Notes: generated by a model from the letters alone, not told the origin. Counted from the first letter of the stretch, positions 1-7,204 are shown. The stretch is DNA of 10,846 bases from Planctomycetota bacterium (GCA_022563615.1 JADFMZ010000075.1:1-10846), one strand, 5' to 3'. Translations and numbers: made by a program.

Positions 1-50
1 CAAAGGCGAAATATTTCACAATAAGGAGGTAGTCATGGCACTGGACGTGC

Positions 51-692
51 GTGAAATTTGCGGGCCAAACCACCGGATTTCTTGAGAATATTCTTACTTT
101 CTTTTCCAGCGGCATAAGCCCTGATCCAGAACAAGATCCAAAGCATTTCAATCGCAAACGCAAGCTGTCCTTCGAGCGGCTGGTGGTTTTCATCCTTCAC
201 ATCGTCTCCGGGGACACAAAAGGGATAGACATCAAGAGCGGGCTGTTCTTCAAGATGGCCCGTCAAAGTGGCACGTGGCACAACGCCCGGCAGGCCACCC
301 GATCAGCCGTCACCAAGGCCCGAAAGAAGCTCCACTGGAAGGTATTTGAAAGCGTTTTCAGCAGCGTTGTTAGCCTTGCTCTGCGGCATTGGCCAACCGA
401 TGCGAAGTATCTCTGGCACGGCATGTCCGTCTTCGCCATTGACGGATCGAAGTTCACGCTGCCTGCTTCCGACGAGATTCGCGCTTACTTCGATCCCGAC
501 TCCGGCCTGCAAAACGTGGGCAAAGGGCACTATCCCCAGGCCCTGGTCTCAACGGCCTTCGACGTATTCCGAAGGATACCGGTGGCTCGCACGGTTATGC
601 CGAACAACGCCTCTGAGCGCAAGGAAGCCATGGCTATGCTGGCGCGCATGCCCCGCGGCATTGTGCTCTTCGACCGTGGCTACCCGAGTTAG
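51..692 (+). pseudogene. IS4-family transposase, N-terminal part, decayed
   Basis: This is the N-terminal half of a DDE transposase of the IS4 type. The first catalytic Asp is expected in AIDGSKF (Asp131) and the second in LFDRGY (Asp208); family members continue to a Glu some 100 or more residues further on, which is absent here. The frame ends in TAG at 690-692 directly after GYPS, and I saw no family-like continuation in any plus frame up to 905. The 5' end is also damaged. A strong Shine-Dalgarno (AAGGAGGT, 23-30) sits four bases before an ATG at 35-37, but that ATG reads into another frame (MALDVREICG, stop after 16 codons). Skipping one base near 50 joins MALDV to the transposase frame, so the GTG at 51 is probably not the original start. 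The gene is therefore a double-lesion relic and should make no active enzyme. Family assignment is from motif recognition only. Confidence 0.75.
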
Positions 693-905
693 TTCCTGTT
701 GTCTGGGCGGGTGGACGATGGCAGCCGGGAGCGTCGGTCACGGCTGCGCTGACTGTTTGGACCATCGGCACGTGGTTCGAAGACCGGTTTTCATGGCGTT
801 TGGTGGCTTTCGGGCGAATCGGGCCTGCCAAGCGCCGCCAGCGCGCGCACCGTCTCCACGGGCTTACGCAAGAAACCATCCATGGAGCTTGACGACGTAG
901 GATCG
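693..905. other. junction between the two IS elements
   Basis: This 213-base stretch lies between the broken IS4 transposase and the stop codon of the ISNCY transposase. It should contain the 3' end of the ISNCY element. The heptamer GGTTTTC at 786-792 is the only candidate terminus I see, because it is mirrored by GAAAACC at 2418-2424. A plus-strand frame from 692 to about 890 stays open without a recognisable product and is probably chance coding in G+C-rich DNA. Confidence 0.35.
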
Positions 906-2318
906 TCAGCATCGCGCCAGGAGCAATAGATTGTGTGCAAGGATAGTGGCACCCACTGTTGCGGTGTAATGTTCCCATCCCTTGTTGTAACAGCGGAATA
1001 GTCCCAGCACTCTTTTCAGAAATGAGATCGTCCCCTCGACGCCTGCGCGAAAGCGTTGAGCATGTCGGAATGCGGGATCCGTTTCACGTAGTGTTTGTTC
1101 TTCCGTCCGCTTACCCTTCTTGGCAATGGCAACGACTTCGATCTTCTTGCCCAAGTGGTCGATCTGTTTCATACTTTCATAATAGCCCTTGTCCGCGGCA
1201 ACCTTGTCAGGGTAAGTTCCGAAGAGCCTCTTGTGATGTTCAAGTGCCGGCCCGATCAGTTCGTACTCGACGGGTTTGGCCTCGAAGACGTCGTAGTCGG
1301 TGATGAACTTGCCGTCGACCTGCCCAATCTGGATCATGTGCCCGAACTCGATCGGCTTGGCCGCCTTCCCGCGTTTGAGAAGTTCTGTATGAGGCTCGAA
1401 GATGCTGAAGATCTTCTCCTTGTTGGGGACCTTCTCCTTGTCGACGATGCGTCGACAAGCCTGGTCAATGACCTGTTCTCCCAGCACACCATAGTGGATG
1501 ATCTGCTGCAAGAGGAACTCCATCGTTGCCTGGTCGAGGGTAGGATACCGATGCCGGGCCAGGTTGCCTGCCAGGGCCGTTCCGATGTCGCCGGACCATT
1601 CACAAATGCGCTCGACCAGGCGAATAAGCTGTATATACAGGGGTTCCAGCGTCGGGCCGGCGCTCGGATGCTTAGTCGCCTTGCGCGCGATCTTCTGCTG
1701 CAGCCTCTTGACCTTCTTGATCAAGAGCCGCTGATCACCGACGAGGACAGGGTCGATCTCACGAATTCGCTCGAGGAGTCGTGCCAACGTTCGATAGGTG
1801 TCCCAGAGCAGCGAGGAATCGGTGGGCCAATGGATGTTGGTCTCGACGGCCGTGGTATCGAGTCTGAGTTGTTCGCCGTCGATCAGTCCCCCCTTGACGG
1901 CTGCCCGGGCCAGAAGCTCGTTCACCTGTTTCCAGGTCTCGGGCCCGATCAGGTTCTTGAGCCGGCAGAAGGTTGTGAAGTCGATCATGGGACCGTTACA
2001 GATACTCACGAAGGACCGAAGAAAGTTGCTGTCGTCAATGCGTATGACGATTTCCCGCAGTGAGCAACCCTCGATGATCTGACACAACACAATGCGCAAG
2101 ATCGTGTCGGAGGTATACTTGAACTTCGCGCCGTGTCTGTCTTCAACGGCCGCCTCTTCCAGAGCCTGGACCAGCTCCCTGTGAATGGCGTCGACGATTC
2201 CCGGGTTGTCATCGAGGATCGATGAGATCGCGTCGTACTTGCGGTAATACTGGTTGGTAATTTCGAGGTTAGAGGGTTGAAAGTTCAACTCGGATTGGGT
2301 ATTCATCCTGGGACGCAA
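906..2318 (-). CDS. ISNCY-type DDE transposase
   Basis: This is a full-length 470-aa DDE transposase that cuts and rejoins the ends of its own element. The diagnostic stretch LRLDTTAVETNIHWPTDSSL (151-170) is typical of ISNCY-group enzymes. The likely catalytic triad is Asp154 (in RLDTTAVE), Asp376 (in AADKGYY) and Glu428 (in RAGVEGT), followed by the usual helical tail FLKRVLGLFRCYNKG. An N-terminal DNA-binding segment (about 30-125) contains the helix-rich ILRIVLCQIIEGCSLREIV. I chose the TTG at 2316-2318 because AAAGGAGG (2325-2332, minus strand) sits six bases before it. The next ATG (MNTQSEL, four codons later) has only an AGG directly abutting it. No frameshift or missing key residue is visible, so the enzyme may be active. 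A hairpin overlapping the ribosome binding site suggests low translation from readthrough transcripts. Confidence 0.88.
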   Translation of the reverse strand: MRPRMNTQSELNFQPSNLEITNQYYRKYDAISSILDDNPGIVDAIHRELVQALEEAAVEDRHGAKFKYTSDTILRIVLCQIIEGCSLREIVIRIDDSNFLRSFVSICNGPMIDFTTFCRLKNLIGPETWKQVNELLARAAVKGGLIDGEQLRLDTTAVETNIHWPTDSSLLWDTYRTLARLLERIREIDPVLVGDQRLLIKKVKRLQQKIARKATKHPSAGPTLEPLYIQLIRLVERICEWSGDIGTALAGNLARHRYPTLDQATMEFLLQQIIHYGVLGEQVIDQACRRIVDKEKVPNKEKIFSIFEPHTELLKRGKAAKPIEFGHMIQIGQVDGKFITDYDVFEAKPVEYELIGPALEHHKRLFGTYPDKVAADKGYYESMKQIDHLGKKIEVVAIAKKGKRTEEQTLRETDPAFRHAQRFRAGVEGTISFLKRVLGLFRCYNKGWEHYTATVGATILAHNLLLLARC

Positions 2319-2321
2319 GTC

Positions 2322-2400
2322 GGGCCTCCTTTCGCGTACTTGACTCGTTCCTTGGAACGTCGTTCTCCTACAACGTTAAGTACGCGAAACGAGGGGGCCT
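2322..2400 (-). repeat. long inverted repeat covering the transposase RBS
   Basis: TTTCGCGTACTT (2330-2341) and AAGTACGCGAAA (2378-2389) are perfect 12-base complements separated by 36 bases. On the minus-strand RNA the stem continues outward, after one G-G mismatch, with CUCC pairing to GGAG of the Shine-Dalgarno. It continues inward, after one mismatch, with AC:GU. The loop contains a second small hairpin (CGTTCC/GGAACG, 2346-2359). The structure would hide the RBS in any transcript entering from outside the IS, while a transcript starting inside the loop would leave it free. I do not see a convincing internal promoter. Confidence 0.6.
2325..2332 (-). promoter_or_regulatory. RBS of the ISNCY transposase
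   Basis: AAAGGAGG on the minus strand, six bases before the TTG at 2318. It decides the start codon. It also forms part of the 3' arm of the long inverted repeat at 2322-2400, so it would be paired in transcripts that carry both arms. Confidence 0.6.
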
Positions 2401-2484
2401 GGTTTTCACATTCTTGCGAAAACCACTATTTTCTCAGGCTTGTTTCCACCTCCAAGCGAGCCCGAAGGGCCCGAGCAACAGCAA

Positions 2485-3030
2485 CTAGCTAGTTTCGCCG
2501 CCCGGCTCGCTCGGGATGAAGTTGCCGCCGGGCTGTCTGCTCAGCTTGCGGCGGACGCCGAGGGGGCTGGCGTAGGAGCCGTCGGGCTGCTGAACGTACC
2601 TGTTTCGGTGGCCGCTGGGCCAGCGGATCAAAACAGAGCGATCCTGGCCATCGGTGACGGGGATAGCCCGTAGCTCCAGATTGCTCGTCCATCCGGTGCC
2701 CATATTTCCGCTGCGAACGTCTAGGCTGTTGTAGGTGCGCTGAACGCCGGCGGGCAGATACGGCGAGTTGAGGTTCAGGTCGGTGAAGTGCAGGATCAGA
2801 TTACCATTTGGTGCGAATACCGGCGATGCGGTGCTCTTGCACTCATCGCACGGTTCCGGGTGCGTAGCAGGCAACACGGAACCCGGCGGTGGGTCGCAGC
2901 GGTGCTGGTGGCCGTGGTCACGCGGATGGTCGAAGGCTAGTGCCGTCGGGGCTGTTGCCCAGACCAGGCAACACCATGCACCGAGCACTAAGGGCCTGCG
3001 ACTATTTCGTTTCGAAGAAGCAATCATCAT
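2485..3030 (-). CDS. RHS/YD-type exported protein, truncated N-terminal fragment
   Basis: The product is 181 aa from the ATG at 3030. Residues 11-32 form a signal peptide (RRPLVLGAWCCLVWATAPTALA, ending at the likely cleavage site ALA|FD). A His/Cys-rich linker follows (33-64, ending in CDEC). From residue 69 (SPVFAPNGNLILHFTDLNLN, then RTYNS and GTGWTSNLELRA) it matches the conserved N-terminal domain that precedes YD repeats in RHS proteins. Family members normally run on for many hundreds of residues of YD repeats. This one ends after RRKLSRQPGGNF and a short unlike tail, about 60 bases from the proposed IS end, so its C-terminus was lost at the mobile-DNA junction. GAGGAG (3035-3040) lies four bases before the ATG. 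A TTG one codon upstream is less likely. The gene follows the beta-helix/PKD gene by about 90 bases on the same strand and is probably cotranscribed. The fragment should be non-functional. Confidence 0.78.
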   Translation of the reverse strand: MMIASSKRNSRRPLVLGAWCCLVWATAPTALAFDHPRDHGHQHRCDPPPGSVLPATHPEPCDECKSTASPVFAPNGNLILHFTDLNLNSPYLPAGVQRTYNSLDVRSGNMGTGWTSNLELRAIPVTDGQDRSVLIRWPSGHRNRYVQQPDGSYASPLGVRRKLSRQPGGNFIPSEPGGETS

Positions 3031-3123
3031 CAAGCTCCTCTCAGGCTCCGAGGTTGAAATCTTGCGCGGTTCGCATCGCCGACGGGCAAGTTGCCGAATA
3101 GGCGTGGTGAGTCCACTCGCCTC

Positions 3124-5181
3124 CTAGTACCAAACCTGTACCAGCACGCGACGCAGACGGGATATGTTGCCGTCCGCCGCCGTGGCCGTGATTTCAACGT
3201 AGTAGTTCCCGGCTTCGACAAACTCGCCGGAGACGGCCCTGCAATCCCAGTTGACCGTGTTGGCTCCGTCCGGGAGAAGTCCAGTAATGACTTGCCCCAC
3301 CTGTACGGCAGTACCCATGCGGAAGATTCGGAGAATCACCGACGCCTCGCGCGAGAGACTGAAGCTGACGTCGGTGCCGGGACTCCCGATACATGACGGC
3401 GAATCCGGAGCTCTAACATAGTTCGGTGTAGCCGTCGGATTGCTGATTACCGGCCGACCACCCTCGACGACCGCTGCGTTGTCGGGCAGCGTGTAACCGA
3501 AGGCCGCCCAGAGAAAATCGCCGCCGCTGCCGACGTCCAGGTTGGAATCCGTGATGTACTGACCGGCCGAAGTCAGCCCGTCCCAGTACGCCGAATAGAT
3601 GCCTGAACCGAACACCACGCGAGTAAAGGGTTCAGCGACGATGACGTTTCCGACCCGGTAGGGCGTGACCGTCAGTGTTATCTCTGAGGCGCCGTAGGAA
3701 AGTGTTCTGAAATACATTGTCCAGAAGAAATCTTCCCACGGCGCAATACCGGCACCATTGGAGGGGCTCTCCGTGTACGTCGCCTGATACTGAAGATTAC
3801 CCGACGGCTGGTCAGGTTTGGTGTTGATCACGCCACCCACCGTGTAGTCGATGTAGGCGTAGTAATCATCGTCGACCAGGGTGTTGGCAGCGTCATCGCC
3901 GCCGTCCCAGGGATCGTCATAGGTCCCGGCGGGGCGCAGACCTTGGTACAGAGTTCGCACCCGTGCTCCGAATCTGTTGCGCAGGTACACGTGGACATCC
4001 GCATCCGCCGAAAGAGTCGTGCGGATCGTCGTCGTTTCACCCGTGTGGGAATTGAACGTATCGTCCAAGACGGCAAGAGACACGGAGATGTCAACGGTGA
4101 TCGCCGCAACGTCGACACCGTTCAGGCCGTCGTTGTCCGTCACACGGAGGGCGGCATAATGCAGACCGCCCGCTGTGTAGACATGGTTGGTGTTGCAAGT
4201 CGACGCTGAGGAGTAGTCAGCCGTAAAGTTGCCATCGTAATCGAAATCCCACTCGTACAGCACGAGGCTACCGTCCGGGTCGCTGCTTCCGGCGCAACTC
4301 AGGCTGACGTTCAGCGGCGCATTTCCCTGCGAGGGACTGGCCGAAGCGACAGCTGTGGGTGATTGTGGTGGGCCGACGCGAACTTCAATCAGGAAGTCGC
4401 CAACCGTCGCCGAAAGCCCGATCGCGTCACTAACGCGGAACAAGGGCTGTCGTGTGCCGGCGGCATCAAAGATGTGTGTCGTGTTGCCGGTGCTGCTCGA
4501 AGAGAAGTCAAACGTTCCGTCGCCGTCGAAGTCCCATTCGTAAAGAACGATCGCACCGTTCGGACTCGTCGCAGACCCGTTGAAGTTAACGCTCAACGGC
4601 GCGGGCCCGTTGGATGGGCTCACTGAAGCCGTGGCGGTCGGAGAGACGTTCTCCACCACGATTTGGACCGAATCTGTGGCCGTGACCCCGGTAGAATCCT
4701 CCACACGTAGAGTCGCGCTGAAAGTACCCGCGGCCGAGTAGGTATACGTCGTCGGGTCCGGCCGCGGCATGTTGCCGGTATCGAAAACGCCGTCTCCGTT
4801 GTAGTCCCACCGGTACCAGAGGATCGGCGGGCCGGTGGAAACGCCGCTGGGAGTGAACGTAACCCTGAGCGGCCTCGGTCCACTTGTGGGGTTAGCCCTG
4901 GCGATGGCTTGAAGACCTGGTTCGGTTGCGATCACGACGGAATCGATCACCGCGCGGCCTGCAGCGTCGCTGACGCGGATCGTTGCGGAAAACGTTCCGA
5001 CGGTGGTGTACGTGTGGACCGTCTGAGGCGAGACCGCGCTGGAATAGTCGTAGACCCCGTCTCCGTCAAAATCCCATTCGAAGAGGGCGATATTCCCGAC
5101 CACGGTCGCGTCAAAGATGACCGCAAGCGGAACCGGCCCACCCGTGGGGGCTGCATGTGCAGTGACCTGAAGCGGCGGCAC
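3124..5181 (-). CDS. PKD/FlgD-like C-terminal part of a frameshifted exoprotein
   Basis: These 685 codons (counted from a GTG at 5181 that is unlikely to be a real start) continue the beta-helix gene upstream. Four PKD domains follow one another at about 3-87, 89-177, 180-268 and 273-365, each with the W-D-x-D/N-G-D-G turn and the TYT..GTFSATLRV-type strand. Three segments resembling FlgD-type Ig modules follow, at about 380-447 (RTLYQGLRPAGTYDDPWDG), 498-548 (GSGIYSAYWDGLTSAG) and 603-685 (SFSLSREASVILRIF, GLLPDGANTVNWD). PKD and FlgD-like modules are usual stalk or anchoring parts of secreted and surface proteins. The same frame is open upstream to the frameshift at 5208-5213 and there encodes ETDIGYDEA, which completes the preceding domain. 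The piece has no signal peptide of its own, so it should be read as one protein with the upstream part. Confidence 0.85.
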   Translation of the reverse strand: MPPLQVTAHAAPTGGPVPLAVIFDATVVGNIALFEWDFDGDGVYDYSSAVSPQTVHTYTTVGTFSATIRVSDAAGRAVIDSVVIATEPGLQAIARANPTSGPRPLRVTFTPSGVSTGPPILWYRWDYNGDGVFDTGNMPRPDPTTYTYSAAGTFSATLRVEDSTGVTATDSVQIVVENVSPTATASVSPSNGPAPLSVNFNGSATSPNGAIVLYEWDFDGDGTFDFSSSSTGNTTHIFDAAGTRQPLFRVSDAIGLSATVGDFLIEVRVGPPQSPTAVASASPSQGNAPLNVSLSCAGSSDPDGSLVLYEWDFDYDGNFTADYSSASTCNTNHVYTAGGLHYAALRVTDNDGLNGVDVAAITVDISVSLAVLDDTFNSHTGETTTIRTTLSADADVHVYLRNRFGARVRTLYQGLRPAGTYDDPWDGGDDAANTLVDDDYYAYIDYTVGGVINTKPDQPSGNLQYQATYTESPSNGAGIAPWEDFFWTMYFRTLSYGASEITLTVTPYRVGNVIVAEPFTRVVFGSGIYSAYWDGLTSAGQYITDSNLDVGSGGDFLWAAFGYTLPDNAAVVEGGRPVISNPTATPNYVRAPDSPSCIGSPGTDVSFSLSREASVILRIFRMGTAVQVGQVITGLLPDGANTVNWDCRAVSGEFVEAGNYYVEITATAADGNISRLRRVLVQVWY

Positions 5182-6437
5182 GGCCTCGTCGTAGCCAATG
5201 TCGGTCTCCGCGCACCGTTTTGTCCGTCACCGTCCACGGGGCGGGTTTCGCTTTCGAAGTCCTCGGCGGGCACCCATTCTCTTGCACCATGCGTATAGGT
5301 GCCCACGCCCCGATCGATGGCCGGCGAGCCATCCGCGAGGTGAAAGTCCCAACCAACAGGATCCACAAAAATACTGGAATAGGATGTAGCCGCGGTCGCA
5401 CCGATGATCCCAACAGCCGGAGTAACACCGTCAGCGTCAGGCCCTTCGCTTCCGAGCGTGGTCCAGTTGCCGCTATCCGTGGAATCCAAGGTCTGCGCCA
5501 CGTAGGCGATGTCGCCGCCCTTCATGGGCGGATTGCCCGGGCCGTCTTTGAAGAACATGCCGTTCTCGAAGAACATGTTGCTGATGAGGGTTATTCTTTC
5601 CGGATACCCTTGCCCCTCGGCTTCAACCTTCAAGCCCCAGCGCTGCCCAGGCGCTGGAGGGTGACTCGAAGCCGCACCATTTCCAACGAAAAGGTTGTTG
5701 ATCAAATAGAAGTACCCTTCTCCGGAGATAGTTACTCCGTTCCAACCGTTTGCAAAGAACGTGTTGTTTACAATATAGGTTTGATCTCCGGCTCCTGAAC
5801 CGTCGTCCTCATCGCCGTCCCAAAGGCCGTTGCGACCGTTGTGGCGGATCAGGTTGTTCACCACCCACGTCCTTGCGTTACCTCGCCCGACGGAGATGGC
5901 AGCGCAATTGCCGCAGCCGAGGCCGTTATCGTAGATGTCGTTGTTTTCCAATGTGACGTCGCTGTTCGCTGCGTTGCCGCCACGGAGGGCGATCGCGGTT
6001 TTGGTGGCGCCGGCGATGGCGAACCCTCTGATCGTGATGTACTTCGACCGACCAAGCCTGAACGCATGTTTGATCTCGGACGGATGGCGCCTGTCGTCTG
6101 ACTCGTCACCTCCGGACAAGTCGCCGGGGTAGACAATTACGGAACCAGCATCTGCCTCCGGATCGGCCATGATGACGATGCGCTCGGCATCCGTAGTTGC
6201 CTGCATATTCTTCCGCCAGAATTTGACCGACTCGTTGTATGTTCCCGCGCGGACAATCACCATGCGCGGGCCCGGGTTCGGCAGATCGTCGATGGCGTCT
6301 TGGATGGTTGTGTAGTCCTCCATCCCATCGGGGTTCACAAAAACCGTGTCAGCCACCGCAACCCCGGACATCGCCCATAGGCCGGGCAAGAAAACCATCA
6401 ACTTGTGGCGAAATCCAGATTGTAAAACCCGTCTCAT
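4947..6437 (-). CDS. exported right-handed beta-helix protein, N-terminal part
   Basis: The start is the ATG at 6437. AAGGAGGG (6444-6451) lies six bases upstream, and translation begins with a signal peptide (HKLMVFLPGLWAMSGVAVA, cleavage after Ala29). An upstream in-frame start at 6485 has no such RBS. The mature protein opens with VFVNPDG and DYTTIQDAID (41-50), typical of pectate-lyase-like beta-helices. At least five helix coils repeat a (V/I)xNNxFxxNG pattern: LENNDIYDNG, VVNNLIRHNG, IVNNTFFANG, LINNLFVGNG and LISNMFFENG, between about residues 164 and 293. The domain closes with DFHLADGSPAIDRGV (365-379), as in many secreted beta-helix proteins. True homology stops at about residue 409 (position 5211). 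The final 87 residues, down to 4947, are out-of-frame translation after a frameshift. The restored product would be about 1,100 aa. No catalytic residues are obvious, so it could be a polysaccharide-binding or surface protein rather than an enzyme. Confidence 0.85.
   Translation of the reverse strand: MRRVLQSGFRHKLMVFLPGLWAMSGVAVADTVFVNPDGMEDYTTIQDAIDDLPNPGPRMVIVRAGTYNESVKFWRKNMQATTDAERIVIMADPEADAGSVIVYPGDLSGGDESDDRRHPSEIKHAFRLGRSKYITIRGFAIAGATKTAIALRGGNAANSDVTLENNDIYDNGLGCGNCAAISVGRGNARTWVVNNLIRHNGRNGLWDGDEDDGSGAGDQTYIVNNTFFANGWNGVTISGEGYFYLINNLFVGNGAASSHPPAPGQRWGLKVEAEGQGYPERITLISNMFFENGMFFKDGPGNPPMKGGDIAYVAQTLDSTDSGNWTTLGSEGPDADGVTPAVGIIGATAATSYSSIFVDPVGWDFHLADGSPAIDRGVGTYTHGAREWVPAEDFESETRPVDGDGQNGARRPTLATTRPCRRFRSLHMQPPRVGRFRLRSSLTRPWSGISPSSNGILTETGSTTIPARSRLRRSTRTPPSERFPQRSASATLQAAR
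5208..5213 (-). other. frameshift joining the beta-helix and PKD frames
   Basis: On the minus strand the sequence GGTGCGCGGAGACC reads GARRP in the upstream frame. Reading GAG ACC GAC ATT instead gives ETDIGYDEA, the expected end of the SPAIDRG-type domain. One missing base or two extra bases (one CG too many in GCGCG) explains it. There is no slippery heptamer, so a sequencing error or true mutation is more likely than programmed frameshifting. Confidence 0.8.
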
Positions 6438-6609
6438 TTGAATCCCTCCTTGATGGAGATCGCTGCTTTCACCTAACCGTCGCAATCAGCTAAGCCCTCT
6501 GAAAAACTCGTACACCCAGTAAATGGTGCCCCACACTTCTCACCGAGCGTGGCTGCCGACAAAACTCCACGTTCACAACCCGCTGGCGCGTCGATTTCCG
6601 TACATACAA

Positions 6610-6623
6610 CGCTGGCGCCAGCG
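6610..6623. repeat. 14-base perfect palindrome
   Basis: CGCTGGCGCCAGCG is identical to its reverse complement. It lies in the presumed leader of the exoprotein gene, 173 bases before the start codon, so it could be an operator or a hairpin in the RNA. CGCTGGCG is partly repeated nearby as GCTGGCGCG (about 6582-6590). Confidence 0.4.
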
Positions 6624-6671
6624 CACACCATTTCTTTAGCTGTTCGGCGAGGTCTGGCGGGTTCCGGCCTA

Positions 6672-6704
6672 GGCTCAAATCCCGAAGTGTAGTCGGGTTG
6701 AGCC
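6672..6704 (-). promoter_or_regulatory. leader hairpin of the exoprotein gene
   Basis: GGCTCAA (6672-6678) pairs with TTGAGCC (6698-6704), and CCCGA (6681-6685) pairs with TCGGG (6693-6697). A two-base bulge separates the two stems and the loop has seven bases. Twelve base pairs in total make it the strongest local structure in the region. Neither strand has a T-run after it, so it is not a standard intrinsic terminator. It lies about 35 bases downstream of the candidate -10 on the minus strand. I do not recognise it as a known riboswitch. Confidence 0.45.
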
Positions 6705-6738
6705 CCTTCTCTCCCCGTTCGGCCGCGCCGGTAAGCGC

Positions 6739-6767
6739 CTGGTAACCGGGATGTAACAAAATGTCAA
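6739..6767 (-). promoter_or_regulatory. candidate sigma-70-like promoter of the exoprotein unit
   Basis: On the minus strand a perfect TTGACA (6762-6767) is followed after 17 bases by TACCAG (6739-6744), a weak -10. It points toward the beta-helix gene and would give an untranslated leader of roughly 295 bases. The evidence is the hexamers and spacing only. Confidence 0.35.
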
Positions 6768-7204
6768 GAGAGCATGGCGATTTTTTTGCACCGCGCGGGT
6801 CGCGGTGTTTGGCTCGTGAAGTAACGATTCGCGCCCCTGACGGCACGGGTCCAGTCGGAAGCCGTTGGCGCTTTCTTCCGGTTTTAGTCCGATAACCCTT
6901 TGGTCCGCTGCAGAAACGCCAATCCGACGCGTATCAGCCGCGCGGGATGTACCAGCCTTTGCCCGTGGGGGCTGGGCACCTCTCGGTAACCGGGCTTCCC
7001 TTCCAGCGGCGACCGGAGTCTGGCTCCAACCGCATCTGAACCCGCGGCGCGGAGGTCTCTCGGCGTAACGAGCGTGCCGTGGGATTCCGAGAAGGTGCTA
7101 ATCGCACACGCATGACGCACCGGGCGCAACGCTCGGCTGAACGGTCACGCCTCCGTCGCTCCAGAGCAACCTACCTGAGGCACAACATGCCGCACCTTGT
7201 ACGC

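Larger units (their letters stand above)
786..2424 (-). mobile_element. ISNCY-type insertion sequence (boundaries tentative)
   Basis: The element is defined by its intact 470-aa transposase gene. The proposed ends are GGTTTTC at 786 and GAAAACC ending at 2424. They lie about 120 bases beyond the stop codon and 106 bases beyond the start codon, giving about 1.64 kb, which is reasonable for a single-gene IS. The inverted match is only seven bases and I could not find a target-site duplication beside it. The true ends could be further out, up to about 2490, where the RHS reading frame stops looking like its family. Confidence 0.4.

Noticed and set aside
268..900. Plus-strand frame of 210 codons across the IS4 relic and the junction
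   Set aside because: Out of frame with the recognised transposase, Pro/Arg/Ser-rich low-quality composition and no RBS.
1095..2063. Long plus-strand open frame of 322 codons
   Set aside because: It is the antisense shadow of the ISNCY transposase, whose motifs and RBS are clear on the minus strand.
6490..6846. Minus-strand frame of 118 codons upstream of the exoprotein
   Set aside because: No RBS, no recognisable motif, and it overlaps the candidate promoter and hairpin.
6884..7129. Minus-strand frame of 81 codons
   Set aside because: No RBS or family resemblance; the region is G+C-rich, where chance open frames are common.
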